Shown one piece after another: positions 21,426 to 29,783 of a stretch of 64,000 nt of DNA. The translations under genes were made by a program, and so were the position numbers. Positions within the stretch are counted from its first letter, which is position 1. Each line of letters opens with the position of its first letter. The DNA is from a virus. The notes under the pieces were generated by a model that was given only the letters and a program-made list of their open reading frames with translations, was not told the DNA's origin and made no database searches. The stretch covers positions 1 through 64,000 of IMG/VR virus record IMGVR_UViG_3300030737_000014; one strand, given 5' to 3'.

Positions 21426-22114
21426 TGCGAACAAAACCAAGGGCTCTCGACCTGTGTTGCAAGGCTGGCGGCGTATCCGTCGGCTTGCATCGTGCGGGCT
21501 TCGACGTGATTGGCGTCGATATCGAACCGCAGCCGCGCTACCCGTTTGAGTTCCATCAAGCCGACGCACTGACCTATCCGCTGGACGGTTTCGACTTCGT
21601 TTGGGCCAGCCCTCACTGTCAGGGCTACACGGCTCTCAGGCACGCGCCGGGGGCCAAGGGTAAGCCGCAACAAATCCAGCAATTCCGCGCCCGGATGCCG
21701 AAAGACGCGCTGTGGGCGATCGAAAATGTCGAGGCGGCTGCATGGGATATGGAAAATCCGATCCTGCTTTGCGGGTCGATGTTTGGCCTTGGCGCGCAAA
21801 ACTGCGAATTGCAACGCCACCGGCTGATTATGTCCAATTTCCCCATCCCTCAACTGGCGCACCTTCATTCTCGGCACCCCGTAATTGGGGTCTACGGCGG
21901 CCACGCGAGGCGTAGAGCGGCGTCCGCTGGCGGCCGGGGGACGCGCGACGTTTGGCGCGGAGGCCACAAGGCGGCGGCTTCCGAGGCTATGGGCATTGAT
22001 TGGATGACGCTCGGCGAATTGAGCGAGGCAATCCCGCCAGCCTATGCCGAATACATTGGTCGCGCGGCTTTGGCTCATATCAAGGAGACACAAGATGCAG
22101 GGGTGTGTGCGTGA
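21419..22114 (+). CDS. C5-cytosine DNA methyltransferase-like protein 1
   Basis: 231 residues. Motif I LDLCCKAGGVSVGLHRAGF, motif IV ASPHCQGY (Cys67 kept but the usual Pro before it is His), motif VI ENVE, motif VIII QRHRL, motif X EAIPPAYAEYIG. The region between VIII and X is short, so a separate target-recognition domain seems missing. Paralogue of the gene at 23911. Likely modifies phage DNA against restriction, though the changed catalytic loop makes activity less sure. Confidence 0.82.
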   Translation: MLMRTKPRALDLCCKAGGVSVGLHRAGFDVIGVDIEPQPRYPFEFHQADALTYPLDGFDFVWASPHCQGYTALRHAPGAKGKPQQIQQFRARMPKDALWAIENVEAAAWDMENPILLCGSMFGLGAQNCELQRHRLIMSNFPIPQLAHLHSRHPVIGVYGGHARRRAASAGGRGTRDVWRGGHKAAASEAMGIDWMTLGELSEAIPPAYAEYIGRAALAHIKETQDAGVCA

Positions 22115-22134
22115 ACCGGATAAGCATGTGAATC

Positions 22135-22497
22135 ATGACCAACGAACAACAAGCCATCATCGACGGCATGGTCATGACATGGATCGGAAATCCGTATCCC
22201 GGCGGGCACGATTATGGTCCAGCCTTCCGTGTCGACTGTGAGCGCCTGGTCGAGGCCGGCAAGATCGTCGTCGCCATCGGCGCCGCCGTGACAGTGCTCC
22301 AGACTAGCCCAGAGTTGTGCGACATGCTGCACGAAATGATCGAGAACCTCAAGCAACACGTTCATGTGCTTGAGGTTGCGAACACTGTCGGCATCAGGGA
22401 ATTCGCTGCAGTCCGTGCGGAGAATGATCGGCTTAATCTCCGCATCAAAGAGCTGGAGGCAGCGTGTATCTGTCTCAGAGATATGTACCCCTCATGA
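22135..22497 (+). CDS. Hypothetical 120-aa protein
   Basis: Starts MTNEQQAIIDGMVMTWIGNP; C-terminal leucine-rich coiled coil (REFAAVRAENDRLNLRIKEL). Starts 20 bases after the methyltransferase. Function unknown. Confidence 0.55.
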   Translation: MTNEQQAIIDGMVMTWIGNPYPGGHDYGPAFRVDCERLVEAGKIVVAIGAAVTVLQTSPELCDMLHEMIENLKQHVHVLEVANTVGIREFAAVRAENDRLNLRIKELEAACICLRDMYPS

Positions 22498-22724
22498 AAG
22501 TCTCCACGGACGACGGAAAGTACACCGTGATCCAGGACTCGACCGGAGGCATGCGCGCGCTACGGTACGGCGAGGAGTGGCGAGACTGCACCGGCGACGG
22601 GATGATTCTGACGCTTGCTCAGGATCTGCAGGATGCCCGCGCGGAGATCCAGAGGCTCAAGGATAAGATCGATGACGATCATCAATACATCTCCGGTCTA
22701 ACCGCCGGAACGTTTGGATACTAA
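22494..22724 (+). CDS. Hypothetical 76-aa protein
   Basis: Start at 22494 (MKVSTDDGKYTVIQDSTGGM) set by the ATGA overlap. Beta-rich head and a coiled-coil tail (DARAEIQRLKDKIDDDH). Function unknown. Confidence 0.55.
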   Translation: MKVSTDDGKYTVIQDSTGGMRALRYGEEWRDCTGDGMILTLAQDLQDARAEIQRLKDKIDDDHQYISGLTAGTFGY

Positions 22725-23338
22725 TGTCGATGTATTACGATGCAGCGACGAGAGGTCCTCGACTCTACTGCGAAGTCTGCGAGGGCCGCGGAGAAATTGC
22801 CGTGAGGGTGCATGAACGTGGCGATAGAATGACCTTGGGCTTCGGTCCAACCTTCGTAGTGCCGTCGATGGTGCGGGAATCATCCCGCTCATACCCGTGT
22901 CCGGAGTGCAGGCCAGGTCACAGCCGGCTTGAGGTCGTGCGGAATCAGAGCGTAATGGACATAAGCTACGCCAAGGATCCTCGTTACGTTGAAGGCATTC
23001 AGAATCATCTGGTGATGAACCTTGCCAATGCCATGAAGAACTCTGGTCAGATCCAGTTCGATTCAAGGCCGGGGCCGCACGGACTCGGTCAAGCTATGAT
23101 TGCCACTGTCGGCATCGTCCCGAAGAAGGCCGTCGAACCGGTAGCCAAAATGCTAGAGCAGATGGAAGCAAAGATGACTTGCATGTGCGGGGATTATGTC
23201 AATCACCACTCGATGGGATCCGGCCACAGTCCGGTGTCGATGTATGATCATGCGTTGTCAGAAACAGAGATGAGGCTGAGCGAGGCCAAGGTCCGCATCG
23301 CCCAGCTCGAGTCCAGATTGGAGCAGGTGTTTCCATGA
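22724..23338 (+). CDS. Hypothetical protein with zinc-ribbon-like cysteine pairs
   Basis: 204 residues. YCEVCEGRGEIAVRV and YPCPECRPGHSRLE form two CxxC pairs typical of a DnaJ-like zinc ribbon. A third cluster (CMCGDYVNHHSMGSGHS) and a C-terminal coiled coil (SEAKVRIAQLESRLEQVF) follow. Starts with TAATG at the previous stop. May bind nucleic acid or protein partners. Confidence 0.6.
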   Translation: MSMYYDAATRGPRLYCEVCEGRGEIAVRVHERGDRMTLGFGPTFVVPSMVRESSRSYPCPECRPGHSRLEVVRNQSVMDISYAKDPRYVEGIQNHLVMNLANAMKNSGQIQFDSRPGPHGLGQAMIATVGIVPKKAVEPVAKMLEQMEAKMTCMCGDYVNHHSMGSGHSPVSMYDHALSETEMRLSEAKVRIAQLESRLEQVFP

Positions 23339-23574
23339 ACACCTCATTCGACAACGCCAAACTCAACGCCAAGCCGGACTGCCCGAAGTGTCACGGCACA
23401 GGATCATTCATGTACGACCACGACCACAGCACCATCTGCAATCTCTGCTGCACGCACAACATGGGATGGTGGAAGCTGGAGAAGCACTACGGATCCAACA
23501 ACGGCAAGTGGTGTTGTCTTGCGGGCTGCGGTGCTGTGTCGGTGAAGCGCTCGGAGGTTGATCATGAAGTCTGA
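23335..23574 (+). CDS. Small zinc-ribbon protein
   Basis: 79 residues. DCPKCHGTGSFMYDHDHSTI then CNLCC, a CxxCxGxG/CxxC pair as in DnaJ zinc centres, with further Cys (WCCLAGCG). ATGA-coupled to the gene before. Function unknown. Confidence 0.6.
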   Translation: MNTSFDNAKLNAKPDCPKCHGTGSFMYDHDHSTICNLCCTHNMGWWKLEKHYGSNNGKWCCLAGCGAVSVKRSEVDHEV

Positions 23575-23914
23575 TGGGTTTCCCTACGTGGACGTGGACG
23601 TCACGCGACAATTCGTGCCGCCGGCAATGACCAGTAACGCCACTCTGAAGTTCGATGGTCTGCCCTATCAACTCGAGAACAAGCTTCGCGAACACAACGG
23701 TACCGGCCAGACGATAGATATCCTTGGCACCAAGTTCATGATCGTTGCCACCAACGTGGACTACGGACGCCACAACTTCGACAGGCCGTCGGTCGAAGTC
23801 CGGCTGGCGGAGGTCTTCGCTTCGCCAGAGCCTGCCTTCATGTGCGAGAGCGAAGACTTCGGTTGTGGCAAGTGCCGATCCCAGTGCGAGCCGTGTCGGA
23901 GGGCGCGGTCATGA
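23564..23914 (+). CDS. Hypothetical 116-aa protein with Cys cluster
   Basis: Starts MKSDGFPYVDVDVTRQFVPP; beta-rich body, C-terminal FGCGKCRSQCEPCRRARS. Start overlaps the previous end by 11 nt; end overlaps the methyltransferase start by ATGA. Function unknown. Confidence 0.55.
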   Translation: MKSDGFPYVDVDVTRQFVPPAMTSNATLKFDGLPYQLENKLREHNGTGQTIDILGTKFMIVATNVDYGRHNFDRPSVEVRLAEVFASPEPAFMCESEDFGCGKCRSQCEPCRRARS

Positions 23915-24609
23915 CGGAGGCTCAGTTTTATCCTGGAAGCGCCAGGCCCCTCGCGCTCGACTTGTTTTGTTGCGCAGGCGGCGTCGCCGAAGGCCTGTCT
24001 CGCGCTGGCTATCAGGTGGTTGGCGTGGATATCAAAAACCAGCCCCGCTACCCTTTTCCCTTCATCCAGGCAGATGCGACTTCGCTTGAGTTTGCCCGGT
24101 TTGATCTGGTCTGGGCGAGTCCTCCCTGTCAGCGCTTTTCAGACCTCGCCAAGCGAAACGGGAATGCCGAGGACTGGCCGGACCTAATCGAGCCCATGCG
24201 GGCCAAGCTGATCGCGTCTGGCTGCCTCTATACGATCGAAAACGTCGAGGGCGCTCCGCTCAAGCCGACTGTGGTCTTGTGCGGAACGATGTTCCCCGGC
24301 TTGCGCGTCCTGCGGCATCGGATGTTCGAGGCCAATTTCCCGATCGAGCAGCCGCCGCACGGCAAACACCCGAAGGTCCACACCTTTGACAAGCGCAAAT
24401 CTCATTTCGGCAAGACGGACGAGAACGTTGATTTTGTCCAGGTGACGGGCGGCGGCAACTGCACCTTGGCCGCGGCAAGCAGCGCCATGGGTATCGACTG
24501 GATGTCCAAGGCTGAGATCAACGAAGCGATTCCGCCAGCTTATTCCGAATACATTGGGCGCGCTGCCTTGACCGTGTCTCGCATCCAACTTCGCGAGGCA
24601 GCAGAATGA
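23911..24609 (+). CDS. C5-cytosine DNA methyltransferase-like protein 2
   Basis: 232 residues from ATG 23911. Motif I LALDLFCCAGGVAEGLSRAG, motif IV WASPPCQRFSDLA (Cys73, intact PCQ), ENVEG, VLRHRMFEANF, EAIPPAYSEYIGRAAL. It has all catalytic motifs but little room for a target-recognition domain. Shares order and C-terminus (IPPAY-x-EYIGRAAL) with the copy at 21419, so a duplication is likely. No restriction enzyme gene is nearby. Confidence 0.87.
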   Translation: MTEAQFYPGSARPLALDLFCCAGGVAEGLSRAGYQVVGVDIKNQPRYPFPFIQADATSLEFARFDLVWASPPCQRFSDLAKRNGNAEDWPDLIEPMRAKLIASGCLYTIENVEGAPLKPTVVLCGTMFPGLRVLRHRMFEANFPIEQPPHGKHPKVHTFDKRKSHFGKTDENVDFVQVTGGGNCTLAAASSAMGIDWMSKAEINEAIPPAYSEYIGRAALTVSRIQLREAAE

Positions 24610-24950
24610 CGTGCGAACGCCAAGGGAGCGATAAAGGTGAATGGCTTTGCCACCGATGCGAAAGCATGTGGTACGGCGAATTGGCAAAAACCGACTGGTT
24701 ACCAAGCACCTGCCCGAATTACAAAGGGTGTAGCGATCCTGCCCAACAAACGCCGGAGCCATTGCGCGAAGCGCTTGAGTTCTACGCCGACCCTACGCGG
24801 TATTCGGGACCGAACCAACGTTTTGAGGGAGACCCAGACAAGTATCAGCCGGAAGGGCTTTACTACCGCCTTGATGCAACCCGCGACGGCGGGAGCATAG
24901 CTCGCAGGGCACTGGCGCTCTCATCGGCTCACTGCGGGAGCGGCAAATGA
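24606..24950 (+). CDS. Hypothetical 114-aa protein with zinc-ribbon-like head
   Basis: WLCHRCESMWYGELAKTDW, then STCPNYKGC: two Cys pairs. ATGA overlap with the methyltransferase stop and with the next gene. Function unknown. Confidence 0.55.
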   Translation: MTCERQGSDKGEWLCHRCESMWYGELAKTDWLPSTCPNYKGCSDPAQQTPEPLREALEFYADPTRYSGPNQRFEGDPDKYQPEGLYYRLDATRDGGSIARRALALSSAHCGSGK

Positions 24951-25345
24951 AGGTTCGGGAAAGGAACGAAACTCACATCACCTTCGATGCGGAGGAAGGC
25001 GACCAGCTTGTCGTATCCTATGACAATCGAGGCGAGCCATACCGCGAAGGGATCTCGCTGGCCCTACACGAGCCGGATAAGCCTTGGCGGTCGTGCGTGT
25101 TTCTGAGCAAGCACGAGGCGCAGGGCTTGGCGACGATGATCGACAAGCTTTTTCCTCGCAAGTCATCCCCGATTTCCTCCACACCTCGCCAGACCGATCC
25201 CGACTGGAAGCAGGATCAGGCTGAGACATCACGGCTGCCTCCGGCAGGTCGCGGATGCATTTGCCAGGAGCAGCACCGACGCGGGTATTGCACGGAGCCG
25301 GGTTGCCCATACTCGATTTCCTCCACACACCCGTCGACCTCATGA
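24947..25345 (+). CDS. Hypothetical 132-aa protein
   Basis: Beta-rich N-terminal part (ETHITFDAEEGDQLVVSYDN) and a C-terminal Cys cluster (RGCICQEQHRRGYCTEPGCP). Function unknown. Confidence 0.5.
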   Translation: MKVRERNETHITFDAEEGDQLVVSYDNRGEPYREGISLALHEPDKPWRSCVFLSKHEAQGLATMIDKLFPRKSSPISSTPRQTDPDWKQDQAETSRLPPAGRGCICQEQHRRGYCTEPGCPYSISSTHPSTS

Positions 25346-25530
25346 CCCGCCCAGCAACATTCACCCAGGCCCAGGTCCGGAAGGCTATCAAGGGGGCCGA
25401 GAGCGCCGGGCTGCGCGTCGGATCCATCACAGTCAAGCCGGACGGTTCTATAGTTATTGAGAATGGGGATGTTGATAGTCGTCCGACAAAGCGGCACAGT
25501 AAAGCCTTGGCGGGGTGGGAGGATGTCTGA
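25342..25530 (+). CDS. Small protein upstream of integrase
   Basis: 62 residues: MTRPATFTQAQVRKAIKGAE, then GLRVGSITVKPDGSIVIENG. A helix plus a beta hairpin. It overlaps the integrase start (TGATG). Small proteins in this position may act as excisionase, but it lacks a clear winged-helix signature, so the role is a guess. Confidence 0.6.
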   Translation: MTRPATFTQAQVRKAIKGAESAGLRVGSITVKPDGSIVIENGDVDSRPTKRHSKALAGWEDV

Positions 25531-26570
25531 TGGCCCAGATCAAGTTGAAATACATCAACGAGTATCGCGACCGGCACGGAAATCTCCATCGCTACTTCCG
25601 GCGCAAGGGCGGCAAAAACCTGCCACTGTCTGGGAAGCCCGGCTCCACTGAGTTCATGGAGCAGTACAATGCATATCTATCCGATCAGCCGGCTCCGATA
25701 AAGCAACAGGTCAACGGATCGTTCGCCAAACTGGTGGACGATTTCTATGCCTCGCCCTGGTTCACCAAGAACATCAAGGCGTCGTCCCAGCGCACCTACC
25801 GAACGGTTCTCAACAAGTTGTCCTCGGACCACGGACACCGCGGTGTCGACATGATGACGCCGGAAGCCGTCCAGAGAATCATCGAGAAAATAGCCGGAGA
25901 GCATCCAGCTATGGCGAACCTGACGAAGGCGGTGCTGCGTCGGCTGATGACGTTCGCCGTCAAGCATCGGGTGGTCGCTTCAAACCCGGCGTCGAGGATG
26001 GAATCGTTTGAGATGGGGGAGCATCATTGCTGGACCGAGAAGGAGCTTGCCCAGTTCGAGCAGAAATGGCCGCTGGGGACACGTCAGCGCCTAGCCTACG
26101 AAGCCCTGCTCTGCACCGTCCAACGCATCGGTGACGTCGCCGCCATGAGCAGGACCGACATTACAGACGGTACGATCCGCGTCGTCCAGGAGAAGACCGG
26201 GACCGAGCTCCATATCCCGATCCTGCCGCAGCTCGAGGCCGCCATGAAGGCGTACCCGGCCAGGGGTCTGGCCATCGTCGGCGCCGAGCGTACCGGATCC
26301 CCGATGACGGTCGGATCCCTGTCTCTGGTCATGAGCGAGGCGATCGAGGCGGCCGGCCTACCAGACCGCTGTGTGTCCCATGGGTTGAGGAAAGCTTCGA
26401 TGCGGCGGATGGCCGAGTTGGGATTTTCAACGCACCAGATCGCGTCCTGGTCGGGCCACAAGACCCTGCGCGAGATCGAGCACTATACCAAGGCCGCCGA
26501 GCAGAAGAAGATGGCCTTGGGCGGGGTGGCCGGTAGGTCGAAAAAGAGAACAGAAGTTCCTAACCTTTGA
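25530..26570 (+). CDS. int: Tyrosine integrase
   Basis: 346 residues. Catalytic set: Arg199 (CTVQRIGDV), Lys222 (QEKTGTELHI), His284 and Arg287 (SHGLRKAS), His310 (WSGHKTLREIEHY) and Tyr319. The N-terminal basic part (RDRHGNLHRYFRRKGGK) and a SAM-like core-binding domain (about 63-160) precede it. The start at 25530 is set by TGATG overlap with a ribosome site GGGAGGATG upstream. It integrates and, with a helper, excises the phage. The stop codon lies inside the hairpin and repeat described next. Confidence 0.93.
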   Translation: MAQIKLKYINEYRDRHGNLHRYFRRKGGKNLPLSGKPGSTEFMEQYNAYLSDQPAPIKQQVNGSFAKLVDDFYASPWFTKNIKASSQRTYRTVLNKLSSDHGHRGVDMMTPEAVQRIIEKIAGEHPAMANLTKAVLRRLMTFAVKHRVVASNPASRMESFEMGEHHCWTEKELAQFEQKWPLGTRQRLAYEALLCTVQRIGDVAAMSRTDITDGTIRVVQEKTGTELHIPILPQLEAAMKAYPARGLAIVGAERTGSPMTVGSLSLVMSEAIEAAGLPDRCVSHGLRKASMRRMAELGFSTHQIASWSGHKTLREIEHYTKAAEQKKMALGGVAGRSKKRTEVPNL

Positions 26571-26586
26571 AAGGTTAGGAACTTTC
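26554..26586 (+). terminator. Hairpin at the end of the integrase gene
   Basis: AAGTTCCTAACCTTT and AAAGGTTAGGAACTT are perfect inverted copies around a single G (about 14 usable pairs), followed by TTTCGTCT. It includes the integrase stop codon. It can act as a terminator, and its arms are also two of the GTTCCTAACC repeats. Confidence 0.65.
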
Positions 26587-26745
26587 GTCTCTAAAATCAC
26601 AGCAAAATCAATTACTTAAAATCTCGTTAGTTAATTTAACGTTACCTTATAACGTTGATATCATTGATCTTTTTGTTCCTAACCTGACCCAAAAGACCCA
26701 AAACGCCCACTGAAATCACTTGGCTATTTCGAATAGTTCCTAACC
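26556..26745. other. Probable attP region with GTTCCTAACC repeats
   Basis: GTTCCTAACC occurs at 26556-26565, 26675-26684 and 26736-26745 and inverted at 26573-26582, immediately after the integrase gene in AT-rich DNA. This matches arm-type integrase sites around an attachment core. A TTAACGTTACCTTATAACGTT stretch (about 26635-26656) may hold the core or a bending site. The host attB is not in the window, so the core cannot be fixed. Confidence 0.6.
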
Positions 26746-26759
26746 TAAAAGAGGTCTGC

Positions 26760-27046
26760 CTGACGGGTCATTGCTACGATACTATTTTGCTGATAAAAAA
26801 TTCCAACCGCCTAGCTGGGTTGTGGCAAAAAACTCTCAGCAGTCAGAGGGAGGCTCTTACCTCAGCAGCCACCGATGGGTAATACCTCTTTGTGGATGTC
26901 CGATCGTCCGGGTAGCATCTGTGGAGACGGTTTATGAACGGCCTACGTCTTGTCCTGATCTGACCGAGCCCCCTGCGATAGTGTGGGGATTTTCTCTCAA
27001 GCCATCAGGAACAACCCGACGTTGCCCATCGAGTAGCCGGAAGTGT
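26760..27046. other. Non-coding stretch beyond attP
   Basis: No gene that I can support on either strand. The long plus-strand frame here has unnatural composition and overlaps a minus-strand gene. A 9-codon ATG frame (MNGLRLVLI) at about 26935 is not convincing. No tRNA cloverleaf was seen. The stretch separates the two converging operons. Confidence 0.5.
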
Positions 27047-27292
27047 CTAACCAGAAATTGGGGCAGCCTTAGTCCCGATCCACGTCCCGCAGAACGCCCC
27101 CGCCATCGCCGGGATGATCATCCAGTGATTGTCGACGTAGTTGATCGTGGAGAATGATCCGAGCGCGATGATTGCGGCTGCTAACCCGCCGGCACGCCAC
27201 CGATGCCCGCCGTTGAGATATAGGGTGTACCGCGCCCAGACGACGTCTAGGGCGAACAGGGTGAAGAAGACGATCGCGGCTTGGAGGATCAT
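27047..27292 (-). CDS. Small integral membrane protein
   Basis: 81 residues with three hydrophobic segments (QAAIVFFTLFALDVVWA; AAAIIALGSFSTINYV; MIIPAMAGAFCGTWIG). Last gene of the late leftward operon. Could belong to the lysis or host-conversion set; no family recognised. Confidence 0.6.
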   Translation of the reverse strand: MILQAAIVFFTLFALDVVWARYTLYLNGGHRWRAGGLAAAIIALGSFSTINYVDNHWMIIPAMAGAFCGTWIGTKAAPISG

Positions 27293-27352
27293 GACCTCTC
27301 CCTCATGATCTGCTTGATCCGATCCATCGAGACCGGCGCATAGTGATGTCTC

Positions 27353-27631
27353 TCATTTCTTCCCCCTCTTCGTCGACAGCGTCAGCTCCCGCCGCGAAAC
27401 GATCATGCCAACAGGAATCGTCATTGTATTGCCGACGACCTCTTCATGGAGATCCTCGTTCGATACGGACGCCGCGACCGACACAGCCTTGTCCGTTTCC
27501 TTCACCAGCCAGCCGCGGGTGATCACCTGTTCCGGCGCGGCGATGTCCTTGATCGAGGTCCAGCTCTCGCTGTTGGATGATGCGTCGTCCCACACGATCT
27601 CGACGAACGGGTATGGAGGTTTGTAGGTCAT
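27353..27631 (-). CDS. Hypothetical phage protein (92 aa)
   Basis: FVEIVWDDASSNSESWTSIK then EQVITRGWLVKETDKAVSVA, NTMTIPVGMIVSRRELTL. Looks like a beta-barrel-like small protein and has a strong 'TRGWLVKET' core that I associate with conserved phage hypotheticals. ATGA overlap with the next gene. Function unknown. Confidence 0.6.
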   Translation of the reverse strand: MTYKPPYPFVEIVWDDASSNSESWTSIKDIAAPEQVITRGWLVKETDKAVSVAASVSNEDLHEEVVGNTMTIPVGMIVSRRELTLSTKRGKK

Positions 27632-27789
27632 GACGGCTCCGGAATGGTGAAGGTTAACGTGTACTCGGTCGGCGGCTGGAAGATCAGGTTGAGGTAGACC
27701 GTCTTGGTTACCGGATCGACGAAGTGAGTCTCTACGCCAACGAACTCGTACCCCTCATCGATCAAGCCGTAGATTTCCTCGTCGGTCAC
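27628..27789 (-). CDS. Hypothetical 53-aa protein (GTG start)
   Basis: MTDEEIYGLIDEGYEFVGVE then beta-rich VYLNLIFQPPTEYTLTFTI. The GTG at 27789 forms a GTGA overlap with the gene upstream and has GGAGG five bases before it; the longer frame upstream is non-coding in character. Confidence 0.6.
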   Translation of the reverse strand: MTDEEIYGLIDEGYEFVGVETHFVDPVTKTVYLNLIFQPPTEYTLTFTIPEPS

Positions 27790-27854
27790 AGCGACCTCCA
27801 GTTGGCTATTGCATAGATCCCGATGACGACCAGGCAGAAGATGAGGGCGCTCAT
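27786..27854 (-). CDS. 22-aa membrane peptide
   Basis: MSALIFCLVVIGIYAIANWR plus SL. Overlaps neighbours as ATGA (start) and GTGA (end), and its last codons hold the next gene's ribosome site. Confidence 0.5.
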   Translation of the reverse strand: MSALIFCLVVIGIYAIANWRSL

Positions 27855-28135
27855 GCTGCCATCGCTTCCATCTCGATCGTGCCAGTGCCGGCCTGACCAC
27901 CAGGGATCATGTTCGGATCCGTGGCCGAGTTCAGGATCCGGATGCCGTTCGACCAGAGCCCCTGAAGGTCTGACAAGCTTTCGCCGTCGGGGTGCGCCTT
28001 GAACAGATGGATGGCCTTGGTGATCTGGTCAGCCGCAGCAAGCATCCGACCCTTCACCTTGGTGTCCCGCTCGATCATCGCAGCGTTGCGAAGCTGTAGC
28101 GTCAGGCTCTTGCCCGTATCGTAATCCATCTTCAT
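27851..28135 (-). CDS. Hypothetical 94-aa protein
   Basis: Start at 28135 (MKMDYDTGKSLTLQLRNAAM) by ATGA overlap with the HNH gene. Helical body (KGRMLAAADQITKAIHLFKA). Function unknown. Confidence 0.55.
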   Translation of the reverse strand: MKMDYDTGKSLTLQLRNAAMIERDTKVKGRMLAAADQITKAIHLFKAHPDGESLSDLQGLWSNGIRILNSATDPNMIPGGQAGTGTIEMEAMAA

Positions 28136-28548
28136 GCTCTTAGCTCCCTGTGGTGGCGCCATCTGTCTAGGTTGTTCTGTGATCGTGTGCCCCAATAGAG
28201 GTGATTGGGATTGACACACGCCTCGTGACCATTGCCGCAACTGTGACAACCCTCATGCGACAGCGAGGGCTTTTTTCCTTTGACGCACTGAAGGATGAAG
28301 ACGTGAACATCCATCGGTTCGCTATCGATGTTGATGCGTCCGTAACCGTGTGCCTTCCCGTATGGGAACGTTAGGCATTCGTTGCCGTCATAAGGTATCG
28401 CCACTTCATCGACCCAGCGACGAGCCTCGCCCTTGTCGATACCACCGGCAGAGGCGTCACCGTGCCTCCACCATCTCTTGTAGTGTGGATTGCAGTATCC
28501 TCGCGCGTAATGCTTGCGCTCGCATCCATCTATGGCGCAGATTTTCAT
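28132..28548 (-). CDS. HNH endonuclease
   Basis: 138 residues. N-terminal zinc-like module (CAIDGCERKHYARGYCNPHY) and the HNH core: VHVFILQCVKGKKPSLSHEG, CHSCGNGHEACVNPNHLYWG, TRSQNN. The arrangement fits phage HNH_3 homing-type nucleases. It overlaps both neighbours, so it is now an operon member. It could assist DNA packaging or be a homing nuclease. Confidence 0.82.
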   Translation of the reverse strand: MKICAIDGCERKHYARGYCNPHYKRWWRHGDASAGGIDKGEARRWVDEVAIPYDGNECLTFPYGKAHGYGRINIDSEPMDVHVFILQCVKGKKPSLSHEGCHSCGNGHEACVNPNHLYWGTRSQNNLDRWRHHRELRA

Positions 28549-29783
28549 TGATCCGACCCCATAATCATCTCAGGCGTCATGGTGTTGCGGAACACTTCAC
28601 CGAAGTGCCTCGAATAGGTGATGACCTTCGCTGAGCGACCGGTTGGCCATCCGCCGTTGGACTCGTGCGCATCCGGTGCCGCCAGCGTCTCGTGCTGCTC
28701 GACCTTCATCAGGTTCTTGGTCAGTAACGCATCCGAGTGACGATGACCGAGATGGGCATACGAGAACTTCGTTCGCCCGTAGATTTCACGGAACCGGCTG
28801 GCGAACACGTCATCGACTTGTCCTGGTCCGCGCTTGTGTCCGTGATGATAGAACAACGATGTCAAGCCGAACTCGTAGGCGTAGTAGGAGCTGGGCGAGC
28901 GATCGACCGTGAGCCGCGGCTCGTTGTCAAAGAACGCGGCAAACATTTCTCTGAGCCATGCCTCGCCCGACGGATCGTGATTGGCGTCAGCCATGATCCA
29001 GTGGACGCGCTCATACTTGTCGAGCATCATCTTGCCCATCCGGCGCAAGACCCGAATGATGACGCGGATCATCTTCTGGAGTCGGCTGTCGGAGTCGAGG
29101 ACGTGCGCGTGCGTCGGGGTGACGCTGATCTGTGCGTCGTAATGCAGGAGGTCACCTAGTTGGGCCAGGATGCCCGTCGAGGCGTCCGGAGACAGTCTGA
29201 TGGCCATTGAGAACCAGTCGAGATACATCTGCTCGGCGATCTTCAGATCATAGTCCGATCCCGTCTCCTCGCCCCACGACAGCTTGCCGAAGTGCGCGTC
29301 GGTCATGGTGTACTGGTTTGCAAGATCCTCACGACGATGCATCTCGATTAGAGGAGAAGGTTCCATCCTTGGAATCTCTTCCTTGAGCGCATCGACAACG
29401 GCCCGCATCGCCAGATGTCTGGCCTTCGCCTCTGGGGTCTCGATCGTCCACTGCAGCTTGATGTTATTGTCGCCGTCGGCAAGCGTGGACCGTCGGGCAA
29501 TATCGAAGCCCGGCATCAGCTCGAGCTGGGGCCCGACCTCAGGCACCTGACGGACGGAAGTTCGAACAACGTCGCCGTTCTTGTCGGTGGTCGTGTTGGT
29601 GGACGCGATCTGGAATCCAGGAAGGACATAGTCCGTTCCCATCAAACCGGCGAGTGCTGCCTTCTTGAGTTGGTACTGAATGCCGCCACGGGAAAGGCCG
29701 AGGTGTGCTGCCGCCATGGTCTGGTCTTCGTCACAGGCATAGTAGGCATCGACGGCCCGTTGAAGTGTCTCGATCGCAATCAT
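28545..29783 (-). CDS. Calcineurin-like metallophosphoesterase with N-terminal helix-turn-helix
   Basis: 412 residues. N-terminal AAAHLGLSRGGIQYQLKKAA looks like a DNA-binding helix-turn-helix. The metal-site motifs follow: TMTDAHFGKLSW (D-x-H), ILAQLGDLLHYDA (GD), IMADANHDPSGE (NHD), FYHHGHKRG and YAHLGHRHSD (H...GHxH). The family includes phosphodiesterases and Mre11-like nucleases; the substrate here is unknown. Related proteins are frequent in phage late regions near HNH genes. Confidence 0.8.
   Translation of the reverse strand: MIAIETLQRAVDAYYACDEDQTMAAAHLGLSRGGIQYQLKKAALAGLMGTDYVLPGFQIASTNTTTDKNGDVVRTSVRQVPEVGPQLELMPGFDIARRSTLADGDNNIKLQWTIETPEAKARHLAMRAVVDALKEEIPRMEPSPLIEMHRREDLANQYTMTDAHFGKLSWGEETGSDYDLKIAEQMYLDWFSMAIRLSPDASTGILAQLGDLLHYDAQISVTPTHAHVLDSDSRLQKMIRVIIRVLRRMGKMMLDKYERVHWIMADANHDPSGEAWLREMFAAFFDNEPRLTVDRSPSSYYAYEFGLTSLFYHHGHKRGPGQVDDVFASRFREIYGRTKFSYAHLGHRHSDALLTKNLMKVEQHETLAAPDAHESNGGWPTGRSAKVITYSRHFGEVFRNTMTPEMIMGSDQ

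Noticed and set aside
26771-27157. 128-codon plus-strand frame beyond attP
   Set aside because: Cys, Pro and Arg-rich with no natural domain, and its second half is antisense to a membrane protein gene.
27289-27352. Tiny frames between 27292 and 27353 (MRDITMRRSRW... or ...HHYAPVSMDRIKQ...)
   Set aside because: One has an ATGA overlap upstream and the other downstream, but neither has both a start and a natural length; the sequence does not decide.
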